In this document: one piece after another, positions 7,805-16,073 of the stretch | How the letters are laid out: every line of letters begins with the position of its first letter | How positions within the stretch are numbered: the first letter of the stretch is position 1 | Assembly: GCA_000432275.1 (NCBI GenBank) | Contig: HF995284.1 | Location: 36,889-66,791, forward strand | DNA from: Proteobacteria bacterium CAG:495 | GTDB taxonomy: Bacteria > Pseudomonadota > Alphaproteobacteria > RF32 > CAG-239 | DNA length: 29,903 bases | Direction of reading: 5' to 3' | The notes under the pieces: generated by a model | The model's input: only the letters and a program-made list of their open reading frames with translations | Told to the model about the DNA's origin: nothing | Databases searched by the model: none | Program-made: the position numbers and the translations under genes

Positions 7805-8911
7805 CTAACCATCTTCCAAATGAAGCAAAATCGAAACCGATATCATCGTCGCAATCAGCGTCGGCGTCCATACTGCAAGCGATTCCGGAATATAGCCGTT
7901 AAGCCCGAAGGCATAAACCAGCTGAGATAAAAAGTAGACGATGAACCCGGTTGAAATGCCGCCGACAATCAAAAACATAACGCCGCCGCGGCGATTATTG
8001 GGGCGAAGAGCAAAAACCGCCGCCACCAACACCATGGAACAGAGCAAAAACGGAGAAACCAGCAGCGACAGATACCGCAGCCGGTGCCGTTGCGCCGAAA
8101 ACCCCGACATTTCATAAAAACGGATGGTATCCGGCAAATTCCAAAAAGAAATCGATTCCGGAGCAACAAAATTTTCTTTAATCCGTTCCGGCGTCAATGT
8201 AGTCTTATACTGCAAACTGCTCTTTTCCTGAAAAGGCTCGCCTGCAATAAAAACGCGTACGTCCTTAAGTTCAAAAAAACCGTCTTTCAAGGTGCCCGCA
8301 AAAGCCTCCAAACGACGGGACGGCTGAGACCTGCGGTCCATTTCCAGAATAGTGATATCCCTCAGAAACAAATCGGCTTTCTCCTGTCGGACAGACTTGG
8401 CCTGCAAAACCATAACATTGTCTTTGTCAATTGCTTCGCGTATCCACAATCCCTGATCAGAAAACAGCACCGCTTTGGGATTTTTGGTTTTCAGCCGATA
8501 TTCCAGCGTCTCGTAAAGATCATACATATTGGCGGATATGGGATTGACAACGGTAACATTAATGACCCCGATGGCAAAAGTTGCAAACAAAACCGGCGCC
8601 AAAAATCCCCAAATGGAAACCCCTGCTGCGCGCACGATTACAAACTCGTTGCTCTTGCTCAGTTTCCAGAAAGTCACCATCGCGGCAATCATAACCACAA
8701 ACGGAAAAACCATCTCTACCGTTTTCGGCAGTTTGGTCACCGCCATCTCCATGACAAAAGCAAAATCCACGTCGTCCCGTCCGGAAGTGCGCCGCAACAG
8801 CTCCACGACCTCAAACAGCAAAACGACGCCCAGCACCATCATCAAAACGGTGATGAAATTAACGATGATTTGTTTTATCAGATAACGGCCTAGTATTGAC
8901 TTCGGATTCAT
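7805..8911 (-). CDS. lptG: LPS export ABC transporter permease LptG
   Basis: YjgP/YjgQ-family permease that, with LptF and LptB, extracts lipopolysaccharide from the inner membrane and feeds the LptC-A-D bridge. At 368 residues it has the family architecture: membrane segments near the N-terminus (about 12-35, 60-85, 95-120), a central periplasmic beta-jellyroll (about 130-265), and three C-terminal membrane segments (about 275-365). The pre-membrane segment ISFWNLPDTIRFYEMSG resembles LptG more than LptF, and the ending matches LptG length. lptF is not adjacent, so the usual lptF-lptG pair appears split, or lptF lies elsewhere. It sits between tyrA (57 nt upstream) and a PAP2 phosphatase. 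The ribosome binding site is poor (GAAGAA). Confidence 0.93.
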   Translation of the reverse strand: MNPKSILGRYLIKQIIVNFITVLMMVLGVVLLFEVVELLRRTSGRDDVDFAFVMEMAVTKLPKTVEMVFPFVVMIAAMVTFWKLSKSNEFVIVRAAGVSIWGFLAPVLFATFAIGVINVTVVNPISANMYDLYETLEYRLKTKNPKAVLFSDQGLWIREAIDKDNVMVLQAKSVRQEKADLFLRDITILEMDRRSQPSRRLEAFAGTLKDGFFELKDVRVFIAGEPFQEKSSLQYKTTLTPERIKENFVAPESISFWNLPDTIRFYEMSGFSAQRHRLRYLSLLVSPFLLCSMVLVAAVFALRPNNRRGGVMFLIVGGISTGFIVYFLSQLVYAFGLNGYIPESLAVWTPTLIATMISVSILLHLEDG

Positions 8912-8968
8912 AGTTCTTCTTCAATTGTTGTTTTCTTACAGACTATTCACAAAAGCGGATTAACGCAA

Positions 8969-9901
8969 TCAATTTTTATCTTTATTAAGCTCGCTTAAGA
9001 TTCTCTTTTCGTGTTCCGGCTGATCCTGTTTGGCATCGATGACTTCCTTGCGGATTTTCTGAGTGCGGGAAAACAATTCAAAAAGCCTGTCCCCCTCGTC
9101 CCAGCGGATATTGCGTTCCAAGGCAATCAAGTCTTCCACAAAGCGCTGAATAAGCTCCAAAATTGTCCCCTTGTTGTTCAACAGGATATCCCGCCACATT
9201 GTCGGGTCAGACCCAGCAATGCGGGTAAAGTCCCGAAAGCCCGAAGCCGAATATTTGATTATTTCCTTTTTCTCGTATCCCTCCAAATCGGCAACCGTAC
9301 CGACGATGGAATAAGCAATAAGATGCGGCAGGTGCGAAACCGCAGCCATAACCTTGTCATGATGCTCCGGCGTCATTGTATCGATTCGCATCTCTGCCGA
9401 CCGCCACATCATAGCGACTTTCTCAACCGCATCGTCCGTAGATTTGTCCGAAGGGGTCAAAATACACCAACGGTCTTTAAACAGTTCCTCAAACCCTGCG
9501 CAGGGACCGGATTTTTCCGTACCGGCCACCGGATGGCCCCCGACCACGACGATACCGCTGTCCTCAGGGATGTGTTTTTCAATTTCCTGCAAGGCAAATT
9601 TTTTCACCGAACCGACGTCTGTCAAAATCGCTCCCCTTTTCATAAAGGGAACCATCTCAGCCGTTAATGCGCCAAAAGCGCCCACCGGCGTTGCCAAAAC
9701 GATTAAATCCGCATCTGCCGCCGCAGTCCCGGGCTCGTCAAACACTTCGTCGACGATGCCGAGCTCCGACGCCTCCGCCAAATAGGCCGGATTTTTATCA
9801 AATGCCGCCACTTTTCGGGCAAGACGGTGTTTTTTCAGATTGCGTGCCAGAGACGATCCGATAAGACCGATTCCGACGATAACGACTTTATCAAATAACA
9901 T
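8969..9901 (-). CDS. tyrA: Prephenate/arogenate dehydrogenase, ACT-less (TyrA/TyrC type)
   Basis: Oxidatively decarboxylates prephenate or arogenate in tyrosine synthesis. Counting from the ATG at 9901 (310 residues), the Rossmann motif GIGLIG is at 10-15. DVGSVKK, HPVAGTEKSGP, SHLPHLIAY and ASGFRDFTRIAGSDP are hallmark segments of the dehydrogenase. There is no ACT or chorismate mutase domain. I chose the ATG at 9901: a TTG at 9916 is in frame, but the GGAAAC after it looks like the ribosome binding site for the ATG. It starts 20 nt after cysK and is probably cotranscribed with it. The C-terminal tail is charged (about 285-310). Substrate preference is not decidable from the sequence. Confidence 0.93.
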   Translation of the reverse strand: MLFDKVVIVGIGLIGSSLARNLKKHRLARKVAAFDKNPAYLAEASELGIVDEVFDEPGTAAADADLIVLATPVGAFGALTAEMVPFMKRGAILTDVGSVKKFALQEIEKHIPEDSGIVVVGGHPVAGTEKSGPCAGFEELFKDRWCILTPSDKSTDDAVEKVAMMWRSAEMRIDTMTPEHHDKVMAAVSHLPHLIAYSIVGTVADLEGYEKKEIIKYSASGFRDFTRIAGSDPTMWRDILLNNKGTILELIQRFVEDLIALERNIRWDEGDRLFELFSRTQKIRKEVIDAKQDQPEHEKRILSELNKDKN

Positions 9902-9921
9902 AAGTTCAGTTTCCAAACGAA

Positions 9922-10842
9922 TTAAATGACGGACAAATAACGCTCAATCGCATCCGGCAGAATGACCACAATGTTTTTGCCCTTCATTTCCGGACGCTGC
10001 CCGATTTTCAAAGCGGCGCACAAAGCCGCACCGGCGGAAATGCCGACCGGAAGCCCTTCCGATTTTGCAGTTTCCCTCGCAGTGTCCAAAGCTTCTTCAT
10101 CGGTAATGTCCATCACTTCGTTAACCAGATTGTCGTTATAAAACGGAGGAACAAAACCCGCGCCGATTCCGGGAATTTTATGCGCTCCGGCAGGCCTTCC
10201 GTTCAAAACCGCGCTTGATTTCGGCTCCACGGCCACAACATACAAGTCAGGGTTGTTCGTTCTTAAGGTTGACGCTATGCCCGTCAGCGTACCGGAAGTT
10301 CCTACCGCACTGACCAAAACGTCAACTTCGCCGCCGGTATCTTCCAAAATCTCAATACTGGTTCCAAAACGGTGAGCGTCCGGATTGGCTTCGTTGTAAA
10401 ACTGTTTCATCATAATCGCATCCGGATTCCGCTCAACCAGCAGCTCAGCTTTTGCCAAAGCACCTTTCATTCCGTCATCCTTGGGGGTCAAAATCACTTC
10501 GGCACCAAAATGGCGCATCAGCATAATCCGTTCTTGAGACATATTTTCCGGCATCGTAATCACCAGTTTATAACCCTTGGCCGCACACATTGCCGCCAGA
10601 CCGATACCCGTGTTGCCGCTGGTCGCTTCCACAAAAACGGTATTTTCATTAATTTCGCCGCCGGCTTCGGCCGCTTCAATCATTTTTAGGGCCACTCTGT
10701 CTTTAACCGAAAACAGCGGATTGTAAAACTCGCATTTTCCCAAAACCCTCGCTTTTGATTTGCATTGTTTGGCTAATTTGTTCAAACTCAGCAGCGGCGT
10801 TCTTCCAACCATTTCCGTAATCGAATTATAGACGTTCTTCAT
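9922..10842 (-). CDS. cysK: Cysteine synthase A (O-acetylserine sulfhydrylase)
   Basis: PLP enzyme making cysteine from O-acetylserine and sulfide. At 306 residues it is full length. The PLP lysine is Lys47 in FSVKDR; the substrate loop TSGNTG is at 74-79; the phosphate-binding loop is GTSGT (181-185, the family consensus is GTGGT); GISAGAA and the C-terminal PDAIERYLS are typical of CysK rather than cystathionine beta-synthase. The start has AGAGGA upstream and a candidate promoter at 10889-10917. It is the first gene of cysK-tyrA-lptG-PAP2, and divergent from the Sel1-like gene. Confidence 0.96.
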   Translation of the reverse strand: MKNVYNSITEMVGRTPLLSLNKLAKQCKSKARVLGKCEFYNPLFSVKDRVALKMIEAAEAGGEINENTVFVEATSGNTGIGLAAMCAAKGYKLVITMPENMSQERIMLMRHFGAEVILTPKDDGMKGALAKAELLVERNPDAIMMKQFYNEANPDAHRFGTSIEILEDTGGEVDVLVSAVGTSGTLTGIASTLRTNNPDLYVVAVEPKSSAVLNGRPAGAHKIPGIGAGFVPPFYNDNLVNEVMDITDEEALDTARETAKSEGLPVGISAGAALCAALKIGQRPEMKGKNIVVILPDAIERYLSVI

Positions 10843-10888
10843 ATTTATCCTCTAAATCATGTTCATAAGCGGTAAAATCTTCTAGACC

Positions 10889-10917
10889 TATATAGCAACT
10901 CTTTGGTATTATTACAA
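10889..10917 (-). promoter_or_regulatory. Candidate promoter of the cysK operon
   Basis: Minus strand TTGTAA (10917-10912), a 17-nt spacer and TATATA (10894-10889), placing initiation about 40 nt upstream of the cysK ATG. Confidence 0.4.
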
Positions 10918-10942
10918 TAATTTAAAAAAGTACAATACCGAA

Positions 10943-11518
10943 ATGAAAAAATATAACCGGATTATCCTCAGTTTTTGCATGTTTTTGCTTTGTCCCGGTC
11001 TGGCCTCCGCAACCAGCCTTGATGAACTGTACCGCGATATCGTCCGCTCCGACAATCAGGGATATCTTCCCATGTTTGTCAAAAACCGCAGCATCCCCGA
11101 CGTGCTGATTGAAGAGGAAATTCTCCGGCAAATTCCCGAAAATCAAGAAAGCCAGCCGAAAAAAAACATTCCTCATCCGATTTACATTTCCAATGACCGG
11201 GACGCTCAGAAAGCTGCCCGTTTGGCTGCAATTCAGCGTTGGGAAAATGCTCTTAAAGCTGTCGAAGAAAACCGCGTTACGCCTCTCGAGCTGGAAATTA
11301 TCAACGATTACGCTGCAAAAAACGACCCCAAAGCGGTCGAAGTACTGGCATGGATGAATGCTCGCGGCATCGGAATCAAACCCAATCTGGTGGAAGCCTT
11401 TAACTTATATCAGAAAGCCGCAGCCCTGAAAGTCCCCCGGGCTGCCGAAAATGCCCTGCTGGTATACAAATCCATGAACGCCGAACAGCGACGGCTTGTC
11501 ACCGGTTTTAAGAAATAG
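10943..11518 (+). CDS. Secreted protein with a Sel1-like repeat
   Basis: A 191-residue protein with a clear signal peptide (KK at the start, hydrophobic core, cleavage likely after LASA around residue 24), so probably periplasmic. The C-terminal third contains one recognisable Sel1/TPR-like unit (DPKAVEVLAWMNARGIG, then EAFNLYQKAA, about 132-168). Single Sel1 units usually serve protein-protein contacts. The middle (50-110) is charged and not recognised. The start ATG has no good ribosome binding site. It is divergent from cysK, and its stop codon overlaps the end of the convergent nudix gene by 11 nt. No terminator is visible. Confidence 0.85.
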   Translation: MKKYNRIILSFCMFLLCPGLASATSLDELYRDIVRSDNQGYLPMFVKNRSIPDVLIEEEILRQIPENQESQPKKNIPHPIYISNDRDAQKAARLAAIQRWENALKAVEENRVTPLELEIINDYAAKNDPKAVEVLAWMNARGIGIKPNLVEAFNLYQKAAALKVPRAAENALLVYKSMNAEQRRLVTGFKK

Positions 11519-12008
11519 TTTCCAAATATTTCTCAAAGGCCAGCCGATGACAATAATTGATTTCGGTTTTGCCTTCTTTCAAATCTTCCAGCTTCACCCA
11601 CTTTGCACGGCCGTTTTCCGGCGTTTTCCACTCGCCTTCGCGCAGCTCCAGGCCATAACTGTCGGCATCATAAACGATATAGGTCTGATCATAAATCCAA
11701 CATTCGCCGCGCGGCCGGATGTCATCGGCAAAAAAGTCTACCACCTGACGAATTTCCGTTTTGCCGTGGCTGAGACAGAAATCATATCCGGTTTCTTCAT
11801 ACAATTCACGTTGCAGACATTCTCTGAAGTCCTCTCCGCGTTCCTGCCCGCCGCCGGGAAATTCAAACAAATCAAACCGTGGCAAAGCCGTCAGCAAGAC
11901 CTTTTTGTCCTTAATGATAATGGCATAATAGGCCGTCCGGAAAGTGGCCGTTTCCTCGTCGGCATAATGGACTTTTCCGTAACGGTCCATAAAAGCTCTA
12001 CTTGCCAT
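11508..12008 (-). CDS. NUDIX hydrolase
   Basis: A 166-residue NUDIX-fold enzyme. The full Nudix box GX5EX7REUXEEXGU spans residues 53-75: Gly53, Glu59, Arg67-Glu68-Leu69, Glu71-Glu72, Gly74. It would hydrolyse a nucleoside diphosphate linked to another moiety; the substrate is unknown. The ATG at 12008 lies inside the 3' end of gmk (11-nt overlap), implying translational coupling. A second in-frame ATG at 11990 has GAG upstream and is an alternative start. It is the last gene of yicC-gmk-nudix and overlaps the convergent Sel1-like gene. Confidence 0.92.
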   Translation of the reverse strand: MASRAFMDRYGKVHYADEETATFRTAYYAIIIKDKKVLLTALPRFDLFEFPGGGQERGEDFRECLQRELYEETGYDFCLSHGKTEIRQVVDFFADDIRPRGECWIYDQTYIVYDADSYGLELREGEWKTPENGRAKWVKLEDLKEGKTEINYCHRLAFEKYLETIS

Positions 12009-12663
12009 CTTCGGCTTCCTTGATTAACTCGCGGACAAACCCCTTCAAACCGACCTGTCGAACCCGTTTCATCCGCTCTCCGGAAATGATTTTCTGAATT
12101 TTGGTAACGGTTTCTTCCAGATTGACGTTTACGATAACATAATCAAATTCGTCCCAATGGCTGATTTTATCAAGGATGATTCCCATTCTTTTTTCTATCA
12201 CTTCCTTTGAATCCGTTCCCCGGTTGACCAGACGCTCGCGCAATTCCTTAATTGACGGCGGCAGCAAATAAATCGTCACCACGTCGTCGCCGGCCTTTTT
12301 GCGCATCTGACGGGCACCGGCCCAGTCCATGTCAAACAACACGTCCTGTCCCACGTTGATGAAACTGTCCACTTCCGAACGCAGCGTACCGTAACGCGGA
12401 CCGTATTGAGAATCAACATGCTCGTAAAAAGCGTCCTGAGCCAGAAACTCGTCATACTGTTCATTGGTAACAAAATAGTAATCGACGCCTTCAACCTCGC
12501 CTTCGCGCGGCTCGCGGGTCGTTACCGAAACCGAGAACTTAATGTTCGGATCGCGCCGCAGCAGTTCTTTGGCAACGGTTCCTTTGCCTGTTCCCGACGG
12601 CGCTTCTATAATAAACATAGCGCCTTTGCGAACTTTTTTCAGTCTGTCGATAATTTCATCCAT
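11998..12663 (-). CDS. gmk: Guanylate kinase
   Basis: Phosphorylates GMP to GDP with ATP. At 221 residues it is slightly longer than the usual 200-210, with a basic C-terminal tail. The P-loop is APSGTGKGT (21-29), a variant of the common SGxGKST. The GMP-binding segment VSVTTREPREGEVEGVDYYFV is very typical. The lid region contains RLVNRGTDSKEVIEKR. It follows yicC by 8 nt and overlaps the nudix gene by 11 nt. The yicC-gmk pair is a conserved arrangement in many bacteria. Confidence 0.97.
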   Translation of the reverse strand: MDEIIDRLKKVRKGAMFIIEAPSGTGKGTVAKELLRRDPNIKFSVSVTTREPREGEVEGVDYYFVTNEQYDEFLAQDAFYEHVDSQYGPRYGTLRSEVDSFINVGQDVLFDMDWAGARQMRKKAGDDVVTIYLLPPSIKELRERLVNRGTDSKEVIEKRMGIILDKISHWDEFDYVIVNVNLEETVTKIQKIISGERMKRVRQVGLKGFVRELIKEAEDGK

Positions 12664-12671
12664 AGTTTACC

Positions 12672-13577
12672 TCACTCAATATTTTGAACTTGCTCTCTTA
12701 ATTGTTCGATTAACGTTTTCAATTCAACCGCAGCATTCGTCAATGCAATGTCAGCCGACTTGGAACTCGTCGTATTGGCTTCCCGCCCCAGCTCCTGACA
12801 TAAAAAATCCAGACGGCGGCCAATCGCGTCATCCGAATTCAGCAGTTCATATGCCGTTTTGATATGAGCCTGCAGCCGGTTGATTTCTTCCCGAACGTCG
12901 GCCCGGTTAACGTAAAAAACAATCTCCTGCGCCAGACGGTCTTCGCTTATTTCATTGCCCGGTTCCAGCCACTGACGGAGCTGTTCTTCCAGTTTTTCCT
13001 TAATCTTCGGCGGCAGCTTATCTGCAATGGCGTCAATTCTGCCGACCACTTCTTCTATATTGGCAATAATCGCTTCCAGCGCTTTCTTTATCTTTCGGCC
13101 TTCTTCGCCCCGGTCTGCCTTTAAAGCGGCGCAAACTTCGCCGAAGCTTTCAACCAGTGCCTTGTCCAACTGTTTTTGAGCCTCTTCGCCCAGTGTATTG
13201 TCCCGACATTCCACCACCCCGCGGACATTTAACAAATCCGCAAGCGCCGCCGATTCTTTTTTTCCGGAAATCCGCTCGCTGACGGCGTTGAGCTGCGTCA
13301 TCAAATCCTCCAGAAGCTTTTCGTTGATTCTGACCTGAACATCGCTGTCATTGTTTTCCATCATCAGCGTCGCCGTAACATTGCCACGCGAAAAACAGGA
13401 AGCGGCTGCCGTTTTAAGTTGTTGCTGCAAATGCTCAAAAATTGCCGGAAGTTTGATTTTGACATCCAGAAAACGACCGTTAACGCTGCGTATCTCCCAT
13501 ATCCAGCCGATATCGGTTCCCTCAAGAGAAAGCGATTTTTTCAGCCTGGCAAATCCCGTCATGCTGGATATATTCAT
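12672..13577 (-). CDS. YicC/YloC-family endoribonuclease
   Basis: A 301-residue member of the YicC/YloC family, reported to be an endoribonuclease involved in RNA turnover. The N-terminus has SMTGFAR and EIRSVNGRFLD; the C-terminal DUF1732 region has DRLAQEIVFYVNRADVREEI and GRRLDFLCQELGREANT, all family hallmarks. A charged helical stretch (about 150-215) is a probable coiled coil. A strong AAGGAG site precedes the ATG. It is the first gene of yicC-gmk-nudix; the short AT-rich gap to the divergent SDR must hold both promoters, with TATAAT visible on the minus strand. Confidence 0.95.
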   Translation of the reverse strand: MNISSMTGFARLKKSLSLEGTDIGWIWEIRSVNGRFLDVKIKLPAIFEHLQQQLKTAAASCFSRGNVTATLMMENNDSDVQVRINEKLLEDLMTQLNAVSERISGKKESAALADLLNVRGVVECRDNTLGEEAQKQLDKALVESFGEVCAALKADRGEEGRKIKKALEAIIANIEEVVGRIDAIADKLPPKIKEKLEEQLRQWLEPGNEISEDRLAQEIVFYVNRADVREEINRLQAHIKTAYELLNSDDAIGRRLDFLCQELGREANTTSSKSADIALTNAAVELKTLIEQLREQVQNIE

Positions 13578-13651
13578 TTTAAACTCCTTATTAATTTTTT
13601 TCGTATTATATAAATAAAATACTTAAGAAGTTTTTACTTTAGGGAAAATAA
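13578..13651. promoter_or_regulatory. Shared divergent promoter region yicC / SDR
   Basis: A 74-nt AT-rich gap. The minus strand has a TATAAT -10-like box (in TTATATAATACG) and AAGGAGT before yicC. The plus strand has AGGGA (13641-13645) before the SDR. No convincing -35 boxes are visible. Confidence 0.4.
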
Positions 13652-14545
13652 ATGATTAAAAACAAAAACGTTCTCATAACCGGCGCCACCAGCGGCATTG
13701 GCGAGGCCTTGGCTTTATACTATGCCAAAAACGGCGCCAAAAACCTTTTTATCTGCGGCCGCAACGAAAGCCGCCTGACCGTCGTCGCGCAAAAATGCCG
13801 ACAACTCGGCACTGTCGTCTACCCCGAGATAATCGACGTCACCAACCGCGAACAGGTGAAAAGCTGGATTGAAGGATGTGAAAAAATCGCGCCGCTGAAT
13901 CTGGTGTTTGCCAATGCCGGCGTCGCTACCCTGCAGGAAACCGACGAAAATATCTACAACACTTTTAACACCAACGTCAACGGCGTGCTCAACACCGTTT
14001 TGCCTGCAATCGGCATATACAAAAACCGGCTGGCGCAGGAACAGAAAAAAGACCCGGCCAGTTCGCTGGACCAATTCATTAATAAAATGAAAAAACAAAA
14101 ACGGGCCTTCTCCTTAAATCCCTTTCGCAAAAGATATCTCGGCAACATCGGCTGCGAACTGTTCCACACCTCGGACAAAGCCATCGTCATCACCGCTTCA
14201 ATCGCCGGCTACCACGGAATGCCCACCTGTCCGTCTTACAGCGCAAGCAAAGCCTGCGTAAAAGCCTGGGGCGAAGCGTTGAGAATGTCACTTAAACCTT
14301 ACAACATTAACGTCAATGTCATCTGTCCGGGATTTATCCGTTCTCGTATCACCGACCAAAACACCTGCCCCATGCCTTTTTTTATGGAAGCGGACAAAGC
14401 TGCGGAAATCATTGCCTCCCGCGTAGAAAAAAATGTCGGATTAATTGCTTTTCCCTGGCCGATGCGTTTTGTTGCGTGGCTGGGTTCCGTTCTGCCCAAC
14501 CGCGTCAGCGAATTTATATATTCACGCTTACCTTACAAGGTTTGA
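13652..14545 (+). CDS. Short-chain dehydrogenase/reductase with a ~45-residue insertion
   Basis: NAD(P)-dependent oxidoreductase of the classical SDR fold, 297 residues. TGATSGIG (10-17), NAG (88-90), catalytic Ser183, Tyr196 and Lys200 (YSASK) and the CPGFIRS segment are intact. The gap between NAG and the catalytic Ser is 92 residues rather than the usual 48 or so. A Lys-rich insertion (about 125-172, including QKKDPASSLDQFINKMKKQK) lies after the fourth helix. The C-terminal part (262-297) is hydrophobic and could associate with membrane, as in lipid-active SDRs. Substrate unknown. AGGGA precedes the ATG. It ends at a terminator shared with the convergent ampG-like gene. Confidence 0.9.
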   Translation: MIKNKNVLITGATSGIGEALALYYAKNGAKNLFICGRNESRLTVVAQKCRQLGTVVYPEIIDVTNREQVKSWIEGCEKIAPLNLVFANAGVATLQETDENIYNTFNTNVNGVLNTVLPAIGIYKNRLAQEQKKDPASSLDQFINKMKKQKRAFSLNPFRKRYLGNIGCELFHTSDKAIVITASIAGYHGMPTCPSYSASKACVKAWGEALRMSLKPYNINVNVICPGFIRSRITDQNTCPMPFFMEADKAAEIIASRVEKNVGLIAFPWPMRFVAWLGSVLPNRVSEFIYSRLPYKV

Positions 14546-14548
14546 ACA

Positions 14549-14579
14549 AAAAAGGCTTAACCGCAGGGTTAAGCCTTTT
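14549..14579. terminator. Bidirectional terminator between SDR and ampG-like gene
   Basis: A perfect 9-bp stem GGCTTAACC (14554-14562) / GGTTAAGCC (14567-14575) with a GCAG loop, A5 on the left and T4 on the right. The stop codon of the minus-strand permease (14571-14569) lies inside the stem. Confidence 0.9.
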
Positions 14580-15876
14580 CATTTGTCTCCGTCCCGCCGA
14601 TGCTGCCCTCCTTGCTAATGATATAAAGCAAAAGCAGCAGTCCCGGAAGCGCCATAACCGAAGTAATCGTAAAAAACATCGGCCAGCTCACTGCCGCAGC
14701 CATAAATCCTGACGTTGCCGCAAAAACGTCGCGCGCCAACGTCATCAAGGAAGACAGCAGGGCATACTGGGTCGCGGTATAAGCGACATTGCACAAAGAC
14801 GACAAATAAGCCACAAACGCCGCCGTCCCCAGGCCGCTGGTAATGTTTTCGACCGAAATTGTCAACATCAGCATCGGCACGCTGTGCCCGGCATACGCCT
14901 GAGCCACAAACACCAGATTAGACAACCCTTGTAAAATTCCGCAAAAAAGCAGCGACTTCAATATCCCCAGCCGGCTGACCACCGCACCGCCGATAAGAGC
15001 GCCGACAATTGTTGCCACAACACCGAAAACTTTGCTGATGGAAGCAATTTCCACTTTGCTGAACCCCATATCGTCATAAAAAGGATACATCATCGGCGCA
15101 ATATAAGAATCACTCATCCGATAAAGAAAAACAAACAACAAAATCAAAACCCAGTTCGGTCGCGACATAAAATCGGCAAACGGACAATAAACGGCTTTTT
15201 TGATAAAACAGGCAAACCGCTGATGCCAGTTCCCCTCGCAACGGACTTCCACATAATTTTCTTCTTTTTTAGGCTCTTTGGAACACAAAATTGCAGCCAT
15301 GCCGACCACCGCTCCCGCCGCCATAATTTTATAAACGTCTTCCCAGCTCATAACCGCCGCCAGATACAAGGCTATCGCTCCCGAAAAAATTGAACCGACG
15401 CGATATCCTAAAACAAAAACGGCCACGCCGGCGCCTTGCTCCCGGTTCGAAAAACTTTCAATCCGGTATGCGTCAAGCACAATATCCTGCGAAGCTGATG
15501 CCAGCGTAACCACAAAAGCCCAGCCGGCCATCAGCATCGGGGTCTGAGCGGGATTCGTCACTGCCATTCCCCAAATGGCCAGCATCAGCCAGAGTTGCGT
15601 AAACAAAGCCCAGCCGCGCCGCCGCCCCAAACGGCTGAACAACGGCAGCTTAACCCGGTCTATCACCGGCGACCATACCCATTTCAGGCTGTAAGGCGCC
15701 TTTACCAGAGAAAACAAACCTATCATCGCCAGCGGAACGCCGGAATCTTTCAGCCAAAGATTCAAAGTCCCGAAAACCAGCAGCAACGGAAAGCCGCTGG
15801 AAAAACCCAGCAGCACCATAACCAGCATGCGCCTGTCAAAATAAACCGAAAGTGCTTTCCGCCAATTGCCGAACAT
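14569..15876 (-). CDS. AmpG-like MFS permease (muropeptide transporter family)
   Basis: A 435-residue major facilitator protein with about 12 membrane segments. The N-terminal half carries AmpG-type signatures (LGFSSGFPLLLVFGTLNLWL, then KAPYSLKWVWSPVIDR and SRLGRRRGW) and the ASASQDIVLDAYRIE segment. AmpG imports anhydro-muropeptides during cell-wall recycling; the family also contains transporters of other substrates, so the substrate is inferred. AAGG precedes the ATG at good spacing. It is divergent from nrdA across a 197-nt gap and convergent with the SDR. Confidence 0.85.
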   Translation of the reverse strand: MFGNWRKALSVYFDRRMLVMVLLGFSSGFPLLLVFGTLNLWLKDSGVPLAMIGLFSLVKAPYSLKWVWSPVIDRVKLPLFSRLGRRRGWALFTQLWLMLAIWGMAVTNPAQTPMLMAGWAFVVTLASASQDIVLDAYRIESFSNREQGAGVAVFVLGYRVGSIFSGAIALYLAAVMSWEDVYKIMAAGAVVGMAAILCSKEPKKEENYVEVRCEGNWHQRFACFIKKAVYCPFADFMSRPNWVLILLFVFLYRMSDSYIAPMMYPFYDDMGFSKVEIASISKVFGVVATIVGALIGGAVVSRLGILKSLLFCGILQGLSNLVFVAQAYAGHSVPMLMLTISVENITSGLGTAAFVAYLSSLCNVAYTATQYALLSSLMTLARDVFAATSGFMAAAVSWPMFFTITSVMALPGLLLLLYIISKEGSIGGTETNEKA

Positions 15877-15989
15877 AAATTTGCCTTCTGCATAAAAAAC
15901 TTATTCTTTTTATTAACACAAGAGGCTTAATAAATGCTAACCAAAATCAATACTTTATAAAATATCTTTTCATAACTTATTTTTAACCT

Positions 15990-16018
15990 TTGCAGGTCAT
16001 TATTCCACAAGATATAGT
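15990..16018 (+). promoter_or_regulatory. nrdAB promoter
   Basis: TTGCAG (15990-15995), an exact 17-nt spacer, and TATAGT (16013-16018). Initiation would be near 16025, about 50 nt upstream of the nrdA ATG. The -10 lies within the first NrdR-like box. Confidence 0.6.
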
Positions 16019-16052
16019 GTTTTAGAAAAATCACAAATACAGTATGTTGTAT
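16005..16052 (+). promoter_or_regulatory. Pair of NrdR-like operator boxes before nrdA
   Basis: Box 1 (16005-16020), read on the minus strand as ACACTATATCTTGTGG, matches the NrdR consensus acaCwAtATaTwGtgt at 14 of 16 positions by eye. Box 2 (16037-16052, ATACAGTATGTTGTAT) matches about 12 of 16. Centres are about 32 bp apart, three helical turns, the classic tandem spacing. Box 1 covers the -10 and box 2 the early transcribed region, so repression by NrdR-ATP/dATP is expected. Confidence 0.75.
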
Positions 16053-16073
16053 ATCTAGCTGAAGGACAATTTT

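Noticed and set aside
8084..8893. 269-codon open frame antisense to lptG
   Set aside because: It covers lptG, yields a basic His/Asn-rich sequence with no family features, and no ribosome binding site.
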